Below, in pieces: positions 63,361 through 64,000 of a stretch of 64,000 nucleotides of DNA; within the stretch, counting starts at the first letter, position 1; each line of letters begins with the position of its first letter. The DNA lies in the NCBI RefSeq assembly GCF_016773205.1, contig NZ_JAETWB010000015.1, forward strand, positions 49,057-113,056, given 5' to 3'. The notes under the pieces were generated by a model. The model was not told where the DNA came from and ran no database searches. It saw only the letters and a list, made by a program, of their open reading frames with translations. The translations under genes were made by a program, and so were the position numbers. The stretch comes from Belnapia arida. Lineage in GTDB: Bacteria; Pseudomonadota; Alphaproteobacteria; Acetobacterales; Acetobacteraceae.

Positions 63361-63749
63361 TCACCAGCCGCGCTGATAGTCGTAGCCAGCACCATATCCG
63401 CCATACTGCTGCTCGCGCTGAGCGTGCTGCCACGCTCGGCGCTGCTCGCGTTCCTTTTCAAGGCGCCACGCTCCGCAGCACGCCGCCTCGCCATTCCTCG
63501 CCTCATCCCGCTGCCGGCGTCACTCCCGCCATCGCCGCTGCCGCTCCGAGCCATCGTCCCAAGACTGCGGCTCTGCTCCCTAGTATTGAGCAGTTTGTAC
63601 TGCTCCACCCTGGGCGACCGCCGCGACGGCGATTGGGGCTGCGGGACTGCCGATTGTGGCCAGGCGACAGAGCCTAGCGCGGCTGCGGCGAACGTCGTCA
63701 ACGCGGTTTTGCGCAATGGAACCTCCGAATAGTGCTCCTTAGTGTCCAT
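63361..63749 (-). pseudogene. Exported Arg/Gln-rich protein, frameshifted
   Basis: A good signal peptide (LRKTALTTFAAAALGSVAWP) is followed by about 40 residues. Then another frame carries a sensible C-terminus: WRLEKEREQRRAWQHAQ and REQQYGGYGAGYDYQRGW ending at TGA 63361-63363. That second frame holds a further in-frame TGA upstream. The original protein was probably a secreted charged protein of about 120 residues. A sequencing error cannot be excluded. Confidence 0.5.
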
Positions 63750-63759
63750 CCGGGAACAG

Positions 63760-64000
63760 ATCGAGTGATTTGAATCGGTTGTGTTTGGCTGCCGGCGGCG
63801 GGTGCGGGAAGAAGGGCGTCCATGTGGACGCCCGAGAACCGGCCAAAATACGACCGCAGCAAGCTGCGCTACCCGAGCGACCTGACCGACGAGGAATGGT
63901 CGATCATCGGTCCGCTGATCCCAGATGCAAAGGGCGGCGGCAACAAACGGACGGTGGATGTACGAGCGGTGCTGAACGGTGTGATGTACATCCTGAGCAC
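63760..64000 (+). mobile_element. IS5-family insertion sequence, left part
   Basis: A transposase frame of IS5 type begins at 63822 and runs off the window. The left end is probably near GAGTGATTTGAATCGGTT (about 63763), which resembles IS5-family termini, but the right end is outside, so no inverted repeat can be confirmed. Confidence 0.7.
63822..64000 (+). CDS. IS5-family transposase, N-terminal part
   Basis: The 59 residues visible read RSKLRYPSDLTDEEWSIIGP and KGGGNKRTVDVRAVLNGVMY, the DUF4096 N-terminal domain of IS5/IS427-group transposases. GAAGAAGGGCG precedes ATG 63822. The catalytic DDE domain would lie beyond the window. Confidence 0.92.
   Translation, partial: MWTPENRPKYDRSKLRYPSDLTDEEWSIIGPLIPDAKGGGNKRTVDVRAVLNGVMYILS

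Noticed and set aside
1..64000. CRISPR arrays, tRNA or rRNA genes
   Set aside because: No regularly spaced direct repeats, cloverleaf or rRNA segments seen on reading both strands.

Overview
The window is GC-rich and looks like an alphaproteobacterium of the Acetobacteraceae (Roseomonas-like). The grounds are strong GC bias at third codon positions, an alphaproteobacterial LexA box (GTTC-N7-GTTC), a Fur-type box, an IGHNGGPPL-type small protein, and gene families typical of that group (PhnGHIJKLM with DUF1045, FmdD-like amide transporter). This is inference from content; no rRNA or tRNA gene is present to confirm it.

Left part, 1-28.4 kb, is compact. It opens with the end of an EmrA-type adaptor and a DHA2 drug exporter. 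Next come a small gene behind a Fur box and an orphan SOS-controlled imuA, then a cysteine block (cysK-cysE) followed by an OsmC protein, an acyl-CoA synthetase and a thiamine-pyrophosphate enzyme. A gamma-glutamyltransferase follows, and then a full C-P lyase locus: phnN on the plus strand, phnGHIJKLM-DUF1045 on the minus strand, and divergent phnF plus a second phnM. An amide/urea-type ABC transporter operon comes next, with an intact signature amidase at one end and a broken acetamidase/formamidase at the other. A three-gene membrane/hypothetical operon closes this part. Most genes here overlap by 1-4 bases, so operon structure is clear.

Right part, 28.4-64 kb, is accessory in character. 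Gene density is lower, many genes stand alone with long spacers, and at least nine genes are broken (methyltransferase, DUF4118 kinase, maleate-isomerase-like, TPR protein, lpxD fragment, GNAT fragment and others). It carries a signalling cluster: a lone receiver, a small protein, a hybrid kinase with an ethylene-receptor-like sensor, and a LOV-domain hybrid kinase. It also carries an MgtC protein, several DUF-type small proteins, an SF2-like ATPase beside a hairpin-rich 1.1-kb spacer, and a string of stress or small-molecule enzymes (RidA, DUF3237, DUF1326/DUF2182, sulfite-oxidase-like, RutB-like hydrolase, MetX-like hydrolase, DinB, cold-shock protein). Two kinds of interspersed repeat occur: a 44-bp element in three divergent spacers and a 237-bp diverged pair 26 kb apart. 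An IS5-family element runs off the right edge.

The most interesting leads are the ethylene-receptor-like kinase operon with its long inverted repeat and duplicated small protein, the hairpin-flanked SF2 ATPase island, the three-copy 44-bp element, and the SOS/Fur-box pair around orphan imuA.
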